Of a stretch of 64,000 nucleotides of DNA, positions 1 through 10,182 are shown one piece after another. The stretch's first letter is position 1. Every line of letters begins with the position of its first letter. Both the position numbers and the translations under genes were made by a program. This DNA is from Thalassobacillus devorans MSP14 (GTDB lineage: Bacteria; Bacillota; Bacilli; Bacillales; Halobacillaceae). The notes beneath the pieces are model-generated. The model searched no databases. It saw nothing but the letters and a program-made list of their open reading frames with translations, and was not told the DNA's origin. The stretch is from contig NZ_KI543236.1 of assembly GCF_000496835.1 (NCBI RefSeq), forward strand, positions 1,654,773 to 1,718,772, read 5' to 3'.

Positions 1-1114
<1,114 letters not shown>

Positions 1115-1127
1115 TTAAACCCTCTCT

Positions 1128-2153
1128 TTATAAAATCAACATTGCGTCACCAAAACTGAAAAAACGGTACCGTTCTTCTACTGCCTGTTGATAGGCATCT
1201 AAAATGAACGCTCGTCCTGCCAGAGCACTGACCAGCATGATCAGTGTTGATTGTGGAAGATGGAAATTGGTAATTAATCCATCAATCGCTTGCAGTTCAT
1301 ATGGTGGATAAATGAATATATCTGTCCAGCCAGACGCTGAAGTAAATTGACCATAATCACGCATAAGCGTCTCCAAAGTTCTAGTAGAAGTGGTGCCTAC
1401 CGAAATGATACGCCCCCCGTTTTCACGGACATTGTTCAGTTTATCAGCCGTTTCCTGTGATACTTGGTAGAACTCTGCATGCATATCGTGATCTTCGATA
1501 TTGTCGACACTGACCGGCCTGAAAGTACCTAAACCGACATGTAGTGTAATATAGGCAAGTTCAACCCCGGACTGCTCAATTTCTTGTAATAGCTCCTTAG
1601 TGAAGTGCAACCCAGCTGTGGGAGCAGCGGCAGAACCTTCTTCTTTAGCATAGACAGTCTGGTATCTTTCACTATCTGAAAGCTGTTCCTTAATATAGGG
1701 TGGTAACGGCATTTCTCCGAGCGTTTCTAATACTTCTAAAAATATTCCCTCATATTCGAAGCGAAGCATTCGGCCACCATGTTCCTGGGCTGCCGTACAT
1801 TGTGCAATCAATTTGCCCTCACCAAATATAATTCTGGTACCAGCTTTAATTTTCTTCGCTGGTTTCACCAATACTTCCCATTCATCCTTTTCTGTCTGAT
1901 GTAGAAGAAGTACTTCCACTTTTGCACCAGTATCCTCTTTTACTCCATATAGCCGCGCAGGAAGTACCCTGGTATCGTTCAAAACAAGGCAATCACCGGG
2001 ACGCAGATACTCTCTGATATCTGAAAATCGCCGGTGATCGATCGTTTTATTTTCTTTATCCAGAACCATAAGTCTTGAAGCAGCACGATCCAGTAATGGG
2101 GTTTGTGCGATCAACTCTTCAGGAAGGTCAAAGTCATATTGCTTGATGTCCAT
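1128..2153 (-). CDS. queA: S-adenosylmethionine:tRNA ribosyltransferase-isomerase
   Basis: QueA transfers and isomerises the ribosyl group of S-adenosylmethionine onto preQ1-modified tRNA, giving epoxyqueuosine. The 341-aa length is normal (342 in B. subtilis), and the N-terminal block [13 protein letters not shown] and the internal [10 protein letters not shown] are typical of the family. It sits between the DUF2905 gene and tgt in the conserved ruvAB-queA-tgt order. No promoter is visible in the short gap upstream, so it is probably read from the ruvAB transcript. Confidence 0.97.
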   Translation of the reverse strand: MDIKQYDFDLPEELIAQTPLLDRAASRLMVLDKENKTIDHRRFSDIREYLRPGDCLVLNDTRVLPARLYGVKEDTGAKVEVLLLHQTEKDEWEVLVKPAKKIKAGTRIIFGEGKLIAQCTAAQEHGGRMLRFEYEGIFLEVLETLGEMPLPPYIKEQLSDSERYQTVYAKEEGSAAAPTAGLHFTKELLQEIEQSGVELAYITLHVGLGTFRPVSVDNIEDHDMHAEFYQVSQETADKLNNVRENGGRIISVGTTSTRTLETLMRDYGQFTSASGWTDIFIYPPYELQAIDGLITNFHLPQSTLIMLVSALAGRAFILDAYQQAVEERYRFFSFGDAMLIL

Positions 2154-2172
2154 AATTATCTCCTATCTTTAT

Positions 2173-2373
2173 TCATTTTATTTTACCTATGAAGTAAAAA
2201 ATCAATGAAAGTATGATGCTTACTACAATGGAAGTGACGATCGGAAAATAAAAAGTAACATTTCCTTTTTTAAAGCTGATATCACCTGGAAGCTTACCAA
2301 TAAAACTCCAAAGCAAGCCGATGATGATGAATACAACCCCTATTACAATAAATATTTTCCCAAATCCGGTCAA
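2173..2373 (-). CDS. DUF2905 small membrane protein (YrzS-like)
   Basis: This 66-aa protein has two hydrophobic segments (about residues 6-26 and 43-62) with the motif GKLPGDI between them, the usual appearance of DUF2905 proteins found between ruvB and queA in bacilli. The start is TTG: it overlaps the TGA stop of ruvB by 4 bases and has a GGGAGGTG ribosome site about 7 bases upstream. That arrangement suggests translational coupling to ruvB. The function of the family is not known to me. Confidence 0.85.
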   Translation of the reverse strand: MTGFGKIFIVIGVVFIIIGLLWSFIGKLPGDISFKKGNVTFYFPIVTSIVVSIILSLIFYFIGKIK

Positions 2374-3371
2374 GCTTCAGGCACCTCCCGGTGAAAGTGA
2401 TGATAAGCTTTAGGTGTGACTACTCTTCCCCTCGGCGTACGTTGAATGAATCCGGTTTGAAGCAAGTACGGTTCGTAAACATCTTCAATCGTCTGGGGCT
2501 CTTCTCCGATGGTAGCCGCAATCGTATCCAGTCCTACAGGTCCGCCCTGGAAGCTGTCCATGATTCCCAGTAATAATTTATGATCAATATGATCAAGTCC
2601 TACGGGGTCCACTTGAAGCATCTCAAGTGCTTCCTGCGTAGTCTCCAAATCTATTTCTTCCTTACCTTTTACTTGAGCTATATCACGCACACGTTTTAAT
2701 AGGCGGTTAGCAATCCTTGGCGTCCCCCTTGAACGTCGTGCAATTTCTATTGCTGCATCATGTTTGATGCCTACCTGGAAAATTTCTCCTGTCCGCTCTA
2801 CAATGTCGCATAAGTCTTTCGTATCGTAATACTCTAAACGACTCAGCACACCGAACCTGTCACGTAGCGGTGCTGATAGCAATCCGGCCCGTGTTGTAGC
2901 TCCAACAAGAGTAAATGGCGGCAGGTCAAGGCGTACCGACCTTGCACTTGGGCCATTTCCAATGACGATGTCCAGACAAAAATCCTCCATAGCTGGATAC
3001 AGAACCTCTTCCACTGATCGAGGGAGCCTGTGAATCTCATCGATAAAGAGTACATCTCCCGCTTCCAATGATGACAAAATAGCAGCCAAGTCTCCGGCCC
3101 GCTCGATAGCTGGTCCGGCCGTGGTGCGAAATTGAACTCCCATTTCATTGGCGATAATGGAAGCTAATGTAGTTTTACCTAAACCAGGTGGTCCATATAA
3201 TAAAGCATGGTCCAAAGGTTCGTTCCTCATTCTTGCTGCTTCAATAAAAATCTGCAGGTTCTGTTTCGTCTTTGTTTGCCCAATATATTGTCTCAAATTG
3301 GCGGGTCGTAAGCTTAATTCAATCGATGCGTCTTCTTCCTGCATCTCATTTGATATCATCCGTTCTTCCAT
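2370..3371 (-). CDS. ruvB: Holliday junction branch-migration ATPase RuvB
   Basis: RuvB is the hexameric AAA+ motor that drives branch migration of Holliday junctions together with RuvA. The Walker A motif GPPGLGKTT is at residues 60-68, Walker B DEIH is near 111, a sensor-like GATTRAG follows, and the C-terminal winged-helix domain ends in the typical RTPRGR segment. The length of 333 aa is normal. The first ATG has a G-rich ribosome site (GGGGGTG) about 7 bases upstream; a second in-frame ATG four codons later is a less likely start. ruvA lies 20 bp upstream. Confidence 0.98.
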   Translation of the reverse strand: MEERMISNEMQEEDASIELSLRPANLRQYIGQTKTKQNLQIFIEAARMRNEPLDHALLYGPPGLGKTTLASIIANEMGVQFRTTAGPAIERAGDLAAILSSLEAGDVLFIDEIHRLPRSVEEVLYPAMEDFCLDIVIGNGPSARSVRLDLPPFTLVGATTRAGLLSAPLRDRFGVLSRLEYYDTKDLCDIVERTGEIFQVGIKHDAAIEIARRSRGTPRIANRLLKRVRDIAQVKGKEEIDLETTQEALEMLQVDPVGLDHIDHKLLLGIMDSFQGGPVGLDTIAATIGEEPQTIEDVYEPYLLQTGFIQRTPRGRVVTPKAYHHFHREVPEA

Positions 3372-3391
3372 CCCGAGTCACCCCCACTCGT

Positions 3392-4009
3392 TTAGCTTTT
3401 CATCATTAATTGTAAACCTTGACGTACATAGTCATCTACATTGGTGTGCTCTTTTTTAGACAGCTCAGGACGAAGAGCCTTAAGTTCCCGCTCGGAATAT
3501 CCGAGAGCTTTCATAGCTTCAAGCGCTTCTTCTACTGCCTGATTCCGCTCCTTGGAAGTGTGGTCTTTCGCATAAAAAATCGATGACTCGTTTTCTTCAT
3601 CTGGAATCCAGGCTGTCAACTTCCCTTTCAAGTCAAGAATCATCTGCCTCGCTGTCTTTTTTCCGACCCCTGGAAAACGCGTTAAAAACTTCTCATCTTC
3701 CTGCTCTATAGCAGCCACGAAATCACGGACGCTTGTAGAAGCCAAAATAGCAAGGGCACCCTTCGGTCCTATTCCTGATACATTCAAAAGCTTAGAGAAT
3801 AAGGCTTTATCTTCTTTCTTTTTAAATCCGTATAAGGCTTGCAAATCTTCTCTGACATGATGATATGTATAAATTTTCACTTCACTATTCATATTCTCCT
3901 GAAACAAATAAGGATTGGCACAAATAAGTTCATAACCTATCCCGTTCGTTTCTACAATGACACTGACATCATCTATATCAGTCAATAACCCACGTACATA
4001 TGCTATCAT
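3392..4009 (-). CDS. ruvA: Holliday junction DNA-binding protein RuvA
   Basis: RuvA forms the tetrameric platform that holds the Holliday junction and loads RuvB. The frame is open further upstream, but family alignment (MIAYVRGLL at the N terminus) and an AGAGGGG ribosome site 9 bases upstream place the start at the ATG ending at 4009, giving 205 aa. The helix-hairpin-helix segments VSGIGPKGALAIL and FPGVGKKTARQMIL are visible, followed by the RuvB-binding C-terminal domain (ALGYSERELKAL). Confidence 0.97.
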   Translation of the reverse strand: MIAYVRGLLTDIDDVSVIVETNGIGYELICANPYLFQENMNSEVKIYTYHHVREDLQALYGFKKKEDKALFSKLLNVSGIGPKGALAILASTSVRDFVAAIEQEDEKFLTRFPGVGKKTARQMILDLKGKLTAWIPDEENESSIFYAKDHTSKERNQAVEEALEAMKALGYSERELKALRPELSKKEHTNVDDYVRQGLQLMMKS

Positions 4010-4094
4010 GCTGTTTTTCCCCTCTAATCTTACTAAGTATTCCTCTATTGTAACATACAAGCACATGTTCGCCTATGCATAGGAACAAAAGTAA

Positions 4095-4120
4095 AGCTCT
4101 CCTGATCACACAGGAGAGCT
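4095..4120 (-). terminator. Terminator after bofC
   Basis: A perfect 10-bp stem (AGCTCTCCTG / CAGGAGAGCT) with a 6-base loop lies just after the bofC stop codon and is followed on the minus strand by a T-rich stretch. It separates bofC from ruvAB. Confidence 0.8.
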
Positions 4121-4125
4121 GGTGG

Positions 4126-4686
4126 CTATTGTTTTCCTTCATTATTATTTCCAGAATAGGTTTTAAGCACTTGTTGAAAATGTTCTTTATCTTTAATTTT
4201 GATTCCTTTTTTCAGTTCTTCCATCCGCTTGCTTTCCAATGTTTCTACAGGGATTGGGAAAAATGACTCCATGACTTGACCTTCGGCCGGTTTCCCCAAA
4301 AAGATGGTTAATTGCTCGTTTAAATCAATTCCAAAATAACCGTTTGCTTTTACCTCAGGTGACAGGTCATCGATTTTTTTCTTGAATTCAACAAAACCCT
4401 CTCCCTGATCCACTAATGTCCAGCCTGTATAACTGGCCCAAAAATCTTCCATAGCCCAAATTGTTTCTACCTTTTCCTCAGTTTCACGAGCTCCATCCAA
4501 ATATTCCTTCGTCATCGTAACCTTCACTTCTAATGGCTGACTTGCAACTAAGGAAGCCTGTTCTTCAGCTTCAACGGGAGCCTTATTCGAGATACTTCCC
4601 TCCATTGTTGAATACGCCACTGGTGCGAGTAATATGGTACCAAGCAATAAAACACTGATAGCTATGGATTGAATAATCATCCTCAT
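4126..4686 (-). CDS. bofC: BofC, forespore intercompartmental checkpoint protein
   Basis: BofC is secreted from the forespore into the intermembrane space, where it inhibits the SpoIVB protease and so delays sigma-K activation by the SpoIVF complex. The 186-aa protein begins with an N-terminal hydrophobic export segment (residues about 3-26) followed by two small domains; WASYTGW and GYFGID are recognisable. The position next to ruvA matches B. subtilis. The start has an AGGGGTGA ribosome site and follows directly after the yebC terminator, so it should have its own (sigma-G type) promoter, which I could not place. Confidence 0.9.
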   Translation of the reverse strand: MRMIIQSIAISVLLLGTILLAPVAYSTMEGSISNKAPVEAEEQASLVASQPLEVKVTMTKEYLDGARETEEKVETIWAMEDFWASYTGWTLVDQGEGFVEFKKKIDDLSPEVKANGYFGIDLNEQLTIFLGKPAEGQVMESFFPIPVETLESKRMEELKKGIKIKDKEHFQQVLKTYSGNNNEGKQ

Positions 4687-4706
4687 CTCATCACCCCTAA
4701 AAAGAA

Positions 4707-4747
4707 AATAGCTTCTATTTCCAGTTTGCCCAGAAATGGAAGCTATT
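4707..4747 (-). terminator. Terminator after yebC
   Basis: A 15-bp stem with one G-T wobble (AATAGCTTCTATTTC / GAAATGGAAGCTATT) is followed on the minus strand by a TTTTCTTTTT run. It ends the yebC transcript just before the bofC ribosome site. Confidence 0.85.
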
Positions 4748-4763
4748 ATAATCAGGAGGGGAT

Positions 4764-5516
4764 TTAACTCAATTTTTCTAATACCTCTTCGTCGGCTTCG
4801 AGGTTGTGGTAGATGTCCTGGACATCATCGTTATCTTCCAATGTATCGATAAGTTTCAGCATTTTTTCGGTTTCTTCTTCGCCAACCGGGGTATAGGTTT
4901 GCGGAAACATGGTGATTTCAGCAGTTTCAAACGTATAACCGCTTAGCTCTAAAGCAGCCTTTACTTCTGTGAAATTTTCTGATTCGGTATAAACTTCAAA
5001 GGTTTCTTCATGAGTTTCCATTTCCTCTGCTCCGGCTTCAATCGCCTCTAGCATGACATCATCTTCCTCAGCATCATGTTCTGAACGGTCGATCACAAGA
5101 TATCCTTTACGATCGAACATATAAGAAACACAACCATTTTCACCAAGATTACCACCGTTTTTGTTAAAAGCATGCCGGACATCGGCAGCTGTCCTGTTTT
5201 TATTATCAGTAAGCACTTTCACCATTACTGCTACACCGCCAGGGCCATAACCTTCATAAGTTATTTCTTCATAACTGACACCATCCAAGTCACCTGTAGC
5301 TTTTTTAATGGCGCGATCTATATTTTCACTAGGCATGTTACTCGCTTTTGCTTTATCAACAGCTAAACGAAGTGCTGGATTCATCTCCGGATCTCCGCCA
5401 CCCTCCTTAGCTGCTACGAAGATTTCACGGGCCATTTTCATAAATACCTTGCCCCGCTTCGCATCTTGTGCGTTTTTACGTCGTTGTATATTCTTCCATT
5501 TAGAATGACCAGCCAT
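4764..5516 (-). CDS. yebC: YebC/PmpR (TACO1) family protein
   Basis: The 250-aa protein starts with the family signature [14 protein letters not shown] and contains [10 protein letters not shown] and the acidic C-terminal region. The family was first described as transcription regulators (PmpR) and has more recently been linked to translation; which role applies here cannot be told from sequence. AGGAGA precedes the ATG. It sits between the spore lipoprotein gene and bofC, as yrbC does in B. subtilis, and has its own strong terminator. Confidence 0.93.
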   Translation of the reverse strand: MAGHSKWKNIQRRKNAQDAKRGKVFMKMAREIFVAAKEGGGDPEMNPALRLAVDKAKASNMPSENIDRAIKKATGDLDGVSYEEITYEGYGPGGVAVMVKVLTDNKNRTAADVRHAFNKNGGNLGENGCVSYMFDRKGYLVIDRSEHDAEEDDVMLEAIEAGAEEMETHEETFEVYTESENFTEVKAALELSGYTFETAEITMFPQTYTPVGEEETEKMLKLIDTLEDNDDVQDIYHNLEADEEVLEKLS

Positions 5517-5609
5517 GGTGCATTCTCCTCTCCAACATACATATAGTTATCTGATTTCTTTTATTACTATATCATACTGGAAGGTATCGTTGAAGAAGGA
5601 GAAGTGACA

Positions 5610-6185
5610 TTATTTGTCATCCTCTGGTTGGAATCGTCGAAGGAAATTATTGATTTGTTCTTTCACTCTTTCCGGGGTTTTTTCTGCTTTTACTCTTGCA
5701 TTCAAGTCCTTCAATTCTTCCCAGTCGCTGTGGTTCATATAAATCACCACATCTTTTTCATCTGTGATCTCCGCCACTTTTTTTCTGACTAAATTTTTAA
5801 GGTTATGGTCTTTCCGGCCATATGGAGTAGGAACTACTCCGACAAGCACGCGCTCCTTAGTAGCTATGGCTCTCGAAGTGGTTACCTGTGGTAACTCATT
5901 GATGGAACGGGTGATTTCCATTGACTTCTCGTTAAAATAATCATTATCGTGTGCCCGATCTGTTATATTATATGTGGTGTTCTGCATATCCTTTTCCGCT
6001 TCCCGCTTCAGTTTATTAGGTGCTCCCCGACGTGTTTCATTACGATCTGTATCGTTATTCTGCTGTTCTGTTGTTTCTAACGGATCATAAACATTGTTCT
6101 GTGTGGTATTTTCTCGGGATTCATCGGTGTTACATCCTGTCATCAGGGCGACGATAAAAGCCCAGGCGATTGGTTTTTTCCACAT
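5610..6185 (-). CDS. YhcN/YlaJ-family spore lipoprotein (CoxA-like)
   Basis: The protein (191 aa) has a lipoprotein signal with lipobox LMTGC (Cys18), an Asn/Thr/Glu-rich linker, and a C-terminal domain with the pattern LPQVTTSRAIATKERVLVGV that is typical of YhcN/YlaJ sporulation lipoproteins. In B. subtilis the homologue near safA is CoxA, a cortex-associated protein. The location between yebC and safA agrees with this, though nadE and a kinase gene intervene here. The ribosome site AAGGAGG lies inside a hairpin shared with the nadE terminator (see the terminator at 6188-6232). Confidence 0.82.
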   Translation of the reverse strand: MWKKPIAWAFIVALMTGCNTDESRENTTQNNVYDPLETTEQQNNDTDRNETRRGAPNKLKREAEKDMQNTTYNITDRAHDNDYFNEKSMEITRSINELPQVTTSRAIATKERVLVGVVPTPYGRKDHNLKNLVRKKVAEITDEKDVVIYMNHSDWEELKDLNARVKAEKTPERVKEQINNFLRRFQPEDDK

Positions 6186-6187
6186 TA

Positions 6188-6232
6188 CAAAAAACCTCCT
6201 TTTCCTTTATATTGGATTAAGGAGGCTTTTTT
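6188..6232 (-). terminator. nadE terminator overlapping the next gene's ribosome site
   Basis: A 7-bp stem (CCTCCTT at 6195-6201 with AAGGAGG at 6219-6225) is flanked by A- and T-runs on both sides, so on the minus strand a U-tract follows the second arm. That second arm is also the ribosome site of the lipoprotein gene starting at 6185. The hairpin can therefore end nadE transcripts and mask translation of any read-through RNA. Confidence 0.7.
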
Positions 6233-6238
6233 AATCTG

Positions 6239-6994
6239 TTAAATTAACCCACCATTAAATTTTGGAGGCGCTGCAGCCAGCTGACGTTTGTGTGCAGAAC
6301 GCCGATGTAAGGATTCAATGATTTCACGATCTTTATCTGGAACTGCTTCCCCTCTTATATGCTTGTCAATCATATGGTAAGTAGTACCCATTTCATTTTC
6401 ATCTGTCTGATCTTCCCAAAGTCCGGCACTTGGTTTTTTTTCAATGATTTCCGCAGGCACTTCAAGAAGACGGGCCATTTCACGCACTTCTCCTTTTGTA
6501 TAATTCACCAGGGGAACCAGATCGACCCCTCCATCCCCGTATTTCGTAAAATAACCTGTGTACCATTCGGCTGCATTATCAGTACCTACAACCAGGTAAC
6601 GGTAATTAGTCGCTAACGTATAAAGGGTACTCATTCGAAGGCGAGCTCGTAAATTGGCATCGGCAAGCTGCTCCTGAGAGGCATGGAAGTCATCTTTCGT
6701 TTGCAACTGGTTTTTAATGGTTGAAAACATCATTTCATGTGTTTCTGTCAAATCAATTGTAAGGTGATCGATGCCACATGTATCAATAACTGCCTGAGCA
6801 TGGTTCTCATCCTCAGGACTGCTCTTACAAGGCATTATCACACCTAATGATTTATCTGGACAGGCACGTTTGATCAAATTAGCTACTACCGCGGAATCGA
6901 TGCCTCCGCTCACTCCTACCAGCAGGCCATCCACATTCGCTTCCTTCACTTTTTGTTGAAGCCATCCTACAATTGCATCTACTTGTTCATGCAT
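6239..6994 (-). CDS. nadE: Ammonia-dependent NAD synthetase
   Basis: NadE makes NAD from nicotinate adenine dinucleotide, ATP and ammonia. The pyrophosphatase P-loop SGGIDS is at residues 29-34, and the downstream signatures GTDNAAEWYTGYFTKYGDGG and KPSAGLWEDQTDE are conserved. The length (251 aa) is that of the ammonia-dependent form without a glutaminase domain. In B. subtilis the nad genes near safA are nadABC and nadE lies elsewhere, so its place here differs. A terminator follows it. Confidence 0.96.
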   Translation of the reverse strand: MHEQVDAIVGWLQQKVKEANVDGLLVGVSGGIDSAVVANLIKRACPDKSLGVIMPCKSSPEDENHAQAVIDTCGIDHLTIDLTETHEMMFSTIKNQLQTKDDFHASQEQLADANLRARLRMSTLYTLATNYRYLVVGTDNAAEWYTGYFTKYGDGGVDLVPLVNYTKGEVREMARLLEVPAEIIEKKPSAGLWEDQTDENEMGTTYHMIDKHIRGEAVPDKDREIIESLHRRSAHKRQLAAAPPKFNGGLI

Positions 6995-7028
6995 AACTAT
7001 GTTCTCCTTTTCACAAATATATAATAAT

Positions 7029-7982
7029 TTATGTTAGCATATGTTGGACTTTTTCAACAAACTTCTTCCTTTCCCCCCAGGAGGAGTCTAACCAATCCAG
7101 ATGTCCGGCCAGTTTTTGTTTTTGTCTTTGATAGCGTCGATGCGCATATAGCCATTCCCGCAAAAGATCACTTGGTACAAGTAATCCTTTCATCCAGGCT
7201 GTTTTCCATTTCGTCGCCTGAAAACACTTGGTGATTTCCCCCAAAGAATGGTTCGTATATGGGAGAAAACGTTGCCCCAATTGAATATCATCATAAAGTT
7301 CGGGACCCATCTGTAATAAATCAAAGTCAATTAATTTAACTTTTCCATCCTGACTACGTATAAAATTGTGATGCGCCACATCTCCATGCAGCCAACTTTT
7401 TCTTTCCCATGCATCCTGTTCAATTTTTCCCCAGTCCAATTGCTTGAATTCTTCCAGTGTTTGCCGTGATATCTCGTGAATTTCATGGAATAAAAATCTT
7501 TTCCCTGAGGATAAAAAATCTTTATAGGTGGTTTCAAACTGATCTATTCTTCTCTCCCACTTCATATAAAGGGGGTTTCGAAGAAGAAGTGGTCCCGAAA
7601 TCCCTTCCGCACTTGCATGGAATTCATGAATAAGCTTGCGCGCTTGTGTTCTATCCTGCTTTTGGTCGAAATGCAAATGAGTTCCTTTCAGCCATTCAAA
7701 TAATCCCCAGGTTCCATCTTCATTTCCTGCCATCCACATATTTTCTGTGAAAGCGACCGGTATTGCCGCAAAACGTCCAGCATCCTTCCACTTCTTAAAA
7801 AAATGATGTTGTTTTTCCAGCTTTTCCGGTTCTTGATAGCATTTTAGTGCACATTCCTTCTTCCCTGATCTCACCCAATACACGTCTTCTTTAATCTTTT
7901 TATAATCATTTATATAAAAACTTTTTTGCTCCAGAATAGGAAGAAGGCGATTCAACTTAGAATCGCCCTGGTACTTATTCAT
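7029..7982 (-). CDS. Aminoglycoside-phosphotransferase-fold kinase next to safA
   Basis: The 317-aa protein has the APH/choline-kinase fold signatures HGDVAHHNF (catalytic Asp, metal-binding Asn) and LIDFD, so it looks catalytically competent. It resembles the CotS/YutH-type spore kinases, whose substrates are unclear. I place the start at an ATG inside the last codons of safA (8-base overlap), because a longer open frame upstream only mirrors the safA repeats. No strong ribosome site is visible, so coupling to safA is likely; an in-frame TTG about 11 codons further is an alternative. A spore-coat role is inference from context. Confidence 0.75.
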   Translation of the reverse strand: MNKYQGDSKLNRLLPILEQKSFYINDYKKIKEDVYWVRSGKKECALKCYQEPEKLEKQHHFFKKWKDAGRFAAIPVAFTENMWMAGNEDGTWGLFEWLKGTHLHFDQKQDRTQARKLIHEFHASAEGISGPLLLRNPLYMKWERRIDQFETTYKDFLSSGKRFLFHEIHEISRQTLEEFKQLDWGKIEQDAWERKSWLHGDVAHHNFIRSQDGKVKLIDFDLLQMGPELYDDIQLGQRFLPYTNHSLGEITKCFQATKWKTAWMKGLLVPSDLLREWLYAHRRYQRQKQKLAGHLDWLDSSWGERKKFVEKVQHMLT

Positions 7983-9060
7983 CGTCATCATCGTCAAAGT
8001 CATAGGAGTATGGCATTTGACCCGGCATACCACCCTGGAATGTCTGGCCAGGTGGAGCATATCCCATTTGCTGACCACCCCAAGGCATCATTTGTTGATG
8101 CTGAGGCATACCTTGCTGCATCATTGGCATTCCCGACTGCTGATATGGCATTCCCTGTCCCTGCGGCATCATTTGTGCTCCCTGGTACGGCATACCCTGC
8201 CCCTGAGGCATCATTTGTGCTTGCTGTCCCTGGTACGGCATCTGCTGTGGCATTCCATAATGAGGCTGGGCATGGTATCCCGGCATCATCTGCGGCTGCA
8301 TATGGTGGCCCCACATAGGCATTGCTCCTGATTTTCCACCCCCACAACCACAGTCATCAGACATCGGCATTTGCTGCGGCATAGCTGCTGATTCATCATC
8401 ATCCATCCACATTCCCTGAACTTGAGGCATTGGTCCTCCGTGATAAGCTCCCGCCTGCTTCGGACTCTCCATATCATCATCACAATAGAAGTCACTATGA
8501 ACTAACTGCCCATGTGGCATTGGAGGACATGGCATCGGCGGACAAAAGACCGGGTAGTATCCAGGTGGGCATAATGGCATTGGGTGATGCATCATCGGCT
8601 GCACCTGCGGCATTTCCTTAACTGGTTCAGGCGACTCCTCTGCTTCTTTTACTTTCTCCTTTTTAGGTGGTGCTGGTGGTGTATAAGGCATCTGCGGCAA
8701 GTGAAAGGTCGTATAATAGTTCTGTAATTGCTGCTCCATCATCGGCATCTGGATAGGCTGCATTTGCTGCATCGGCGGCATCATCGGCATTTCTTTCTCA
8801 TCTTCTTTTATTTGCGGGATAGGTTTAGGGGTTTCCTTCTTATAAGGTACTTGTGGCGCTGCTTTCGGCTGCTCTTTTTTCATGGGTGCTTCTTTCTTCA
8901 CCTGCTTTGAACCTGTCGGGACTTTAATTTTCATCCCCGGCATAATCATATCTGGATTGGATAGCTGGGTGTTCATTTGTTTCAGCTGCTCAAAATCAAC
9001 TCCATACTTTTGAGCAATTTTCCACAACGTATCACCTTTTTGTACGATATGAATTCTCAC
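7975..9060 (-). CDS. safA: SafA, spore coat assembly morphogenetic protein
   Basis: SafA organises the inner coat and is targeted to the cortex surface by its N-terminal LysM domain and by SpoVID. The start is GTG, chosen because the mature N terminus (VRIHIVQKGDTLWKIAQKYG) matches SafA and AAGGGAG lies 9 bases upstream; upstream in-frame codons have no such signal. LysM covers residues 2-47 and ends in MPGMKIKVP. A Pro/Lys-rich linker follows, then a Met-Gln-Pro-Gly-rich tail with 14-residue repeats and a final run of acidic residues. It is 361 aa, close to the B. subtilis protein. Confidence 0.93.
   Translation of the reverse strand: MRIHIVQKGDTLWKIAQKYGVDFEQLKQMNTQLSNPDMIMPGMKIKVPTGSKQVKKEAPMKKEQPKAAPQVPYKKETPKPIPQIKEDEKEMPMMPPMQQMQPIQMPMMEQQLQNYYTTFHLPQMPYTPPAPPKKEKVKEAEESPEPVKEMPQVQPMMHHPMPLCPPGYYPVFCPPMPCPPMPHGQLVHSDFYCDDDMESPKQAGAYHGGPMPQVQGMWMDDDESAAMPQQMPMSDDCGCGGGKSGAMPMWGHHMQPQMMPGYHAQPHYGMPQQMPYQGQQAQMMPQGQGMPYQGAQMMPQGQGMPYQQSGMPMMQQGMPQHQQMMPWGGQQMGYAPPGQTFQGGMPGQMPYSYDFDDDDDE
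8147..8230 (-). repeat. Tandem 42-bp repeats in the safA 3' half
   Basis: Two clear and several degenerate copies of a 42-bp unit encode MMPQGQGMPYQGAQ-like 14-residue repeats. The codon choice is nearly identical between the copies, which suggests recent duplication. Confidence 0.75.
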
Positions 9061-9221
9061 TTTTGTAGCTCCCTTCTTTAAACAAATCATTCGATTTGGC
9101 CAAGAAATCTTCATAACAACTTATGCATCGAATAGGAAAAGTTGATGAAAATGCCTAAACTTTTTTTAGAACAAGTTTTATTTATGTATATTCAACTAGG
9201 CATCTATCTGTGTCCATGAAA

Positions 9222-9258
9222 ATAAAACGGATCATTCCTCGGGAATGATCCGTTTTAT
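9222..9258 (-). terminator. Terminator after pheA
   Basis: A perfect stem of about 17 bp (core AAAACGGATCATTCC) with a very small TCG-centred loop lies 2 bases after the pheA stop. It separates phenylalanine synthesis from safA. Confidence 0.88.
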
Positions 9259-9260
9259 AG

Positions 9261-10160
9261 TTATTTGGTTGTTTGCATATTCGGCACCGGTACATTTAAT
9301 TCATAACTTGGATACGTACCCAGCAGTTTTAAAGAGCAGCCAAGGGCTTCCAGTTCTGCTTCTACACCGGGGAATAATACCTGATCATAAGCCTGATCTA
9401 TATCAATTAAAAAGAAATAATTACCAAGCCCTGTCTTCATTGGACGCGATTCGATTTTCGACAAATTCATTTTCCTCCAGGCAAATGCAGCCAGCACCTG
9501 GTGCAAAGCACCCGCATAATCTTTCGGTAAAGTCACCATCACAGTCGTTTTATGTTTGGCAGGGATATGTTCACGAATTTTCATAGTTTTTGGATGTTTT
9601 TGCACTACGGCGAACCTTGTATGATTATTATCATAATCATGGATATCATGCTTGAGAATGACTAATCCATTCTCTTCTGCTGCCAGGTGGTTTCCAATTG
9701 CAGCAATCGGTTCATCAGAATCTGCAACAACTTCGGCCGCTCGCCCTGTTGAGGAAGTATACCTCAGCTCAGCGTCAGGATATTGTTTATGCAAATATTG
9801 GTGACATTGAGCTATTGCATGGCTATGGGAATAAACTTGTGTTATTTCTTCTGTCTCAGGGTCAAAGTCTTTTCTGACAAGCAGATGCTGCTTGATAGGA
9901 ACTGTCATTTCAGCCACAATTGGTACATCGACGTGATGAGTCATGTAATCGATGGTCAAGTGCACAGACCCTTCGATTGCATTTTCCATTGGAACTACCC
10001 CTGTATCTATCTCTCCTGCTTCCACAGCATCCAGGCATGCCGGAATCGTTTCATAGCTGGTAAAGTCCCCCCCTTGAAATAATGCGTCTACTGCCATTTT
10101 TGTAAATGTCCCCTTCGGGCCTAAATATCCTATTTTTTGATTGTATTCTGATTCTGGCAT
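9261..10160 (-). CDS. pheA: Prephenate dehydratase
   Basis: PheA converts prephenate to phenylpyruvate, the committed step of phenylalanine synthesis. The periplasmic-binding-protein-like catalytic region starts with YLGPKGTFT and contains the catalytic TRF triplet at residues 181-183. The C-terminal ACT domain carries the phenylalanine-binding motifs GALH (217-220) and ESRP (237-240), so feedback inhibition is expected. It is 299 aa with a GGAGGAC ribosome site. pheB lies 22 bp upstream. Confidence 0.97.
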   Translation of the reverse strand: MPESEYNQKIGYLGPKGTFTKMAVDALFQGGDFTSYETIPACLDAVEAGEIDTGVVPMENAIEGSVHLTIDYMTHHVDVPIVAEMTVPIKQHLLVRKDFDPETEEITQVYSHSHAIAQCHQYLHKQYPDAELRYTSSTGRAAEVVADSDEPIAAIGNHLAAEENGLVILKHDIHDYDNNHTRFAVVQKHPKTMKIREHIPAKHKTTVMVTLPKDYAGALHQVLAAFAWRKMNLSKIESRPMKTGLGNYFFLIDIDQAYDQVLFPGVEAELEALGCSLKLLGTYPSYELNVPVPNMQTTK

Positions 10161-10182
10161 GGCTTTATGTCCTCCTTGCAGT

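Noticed and set aside
7926-8347. Open frames of 104-130 codons on both strands over safA
   Set aside because: They follow the safA tandem repeats in other frames; repetitive composition without ribosome sites.
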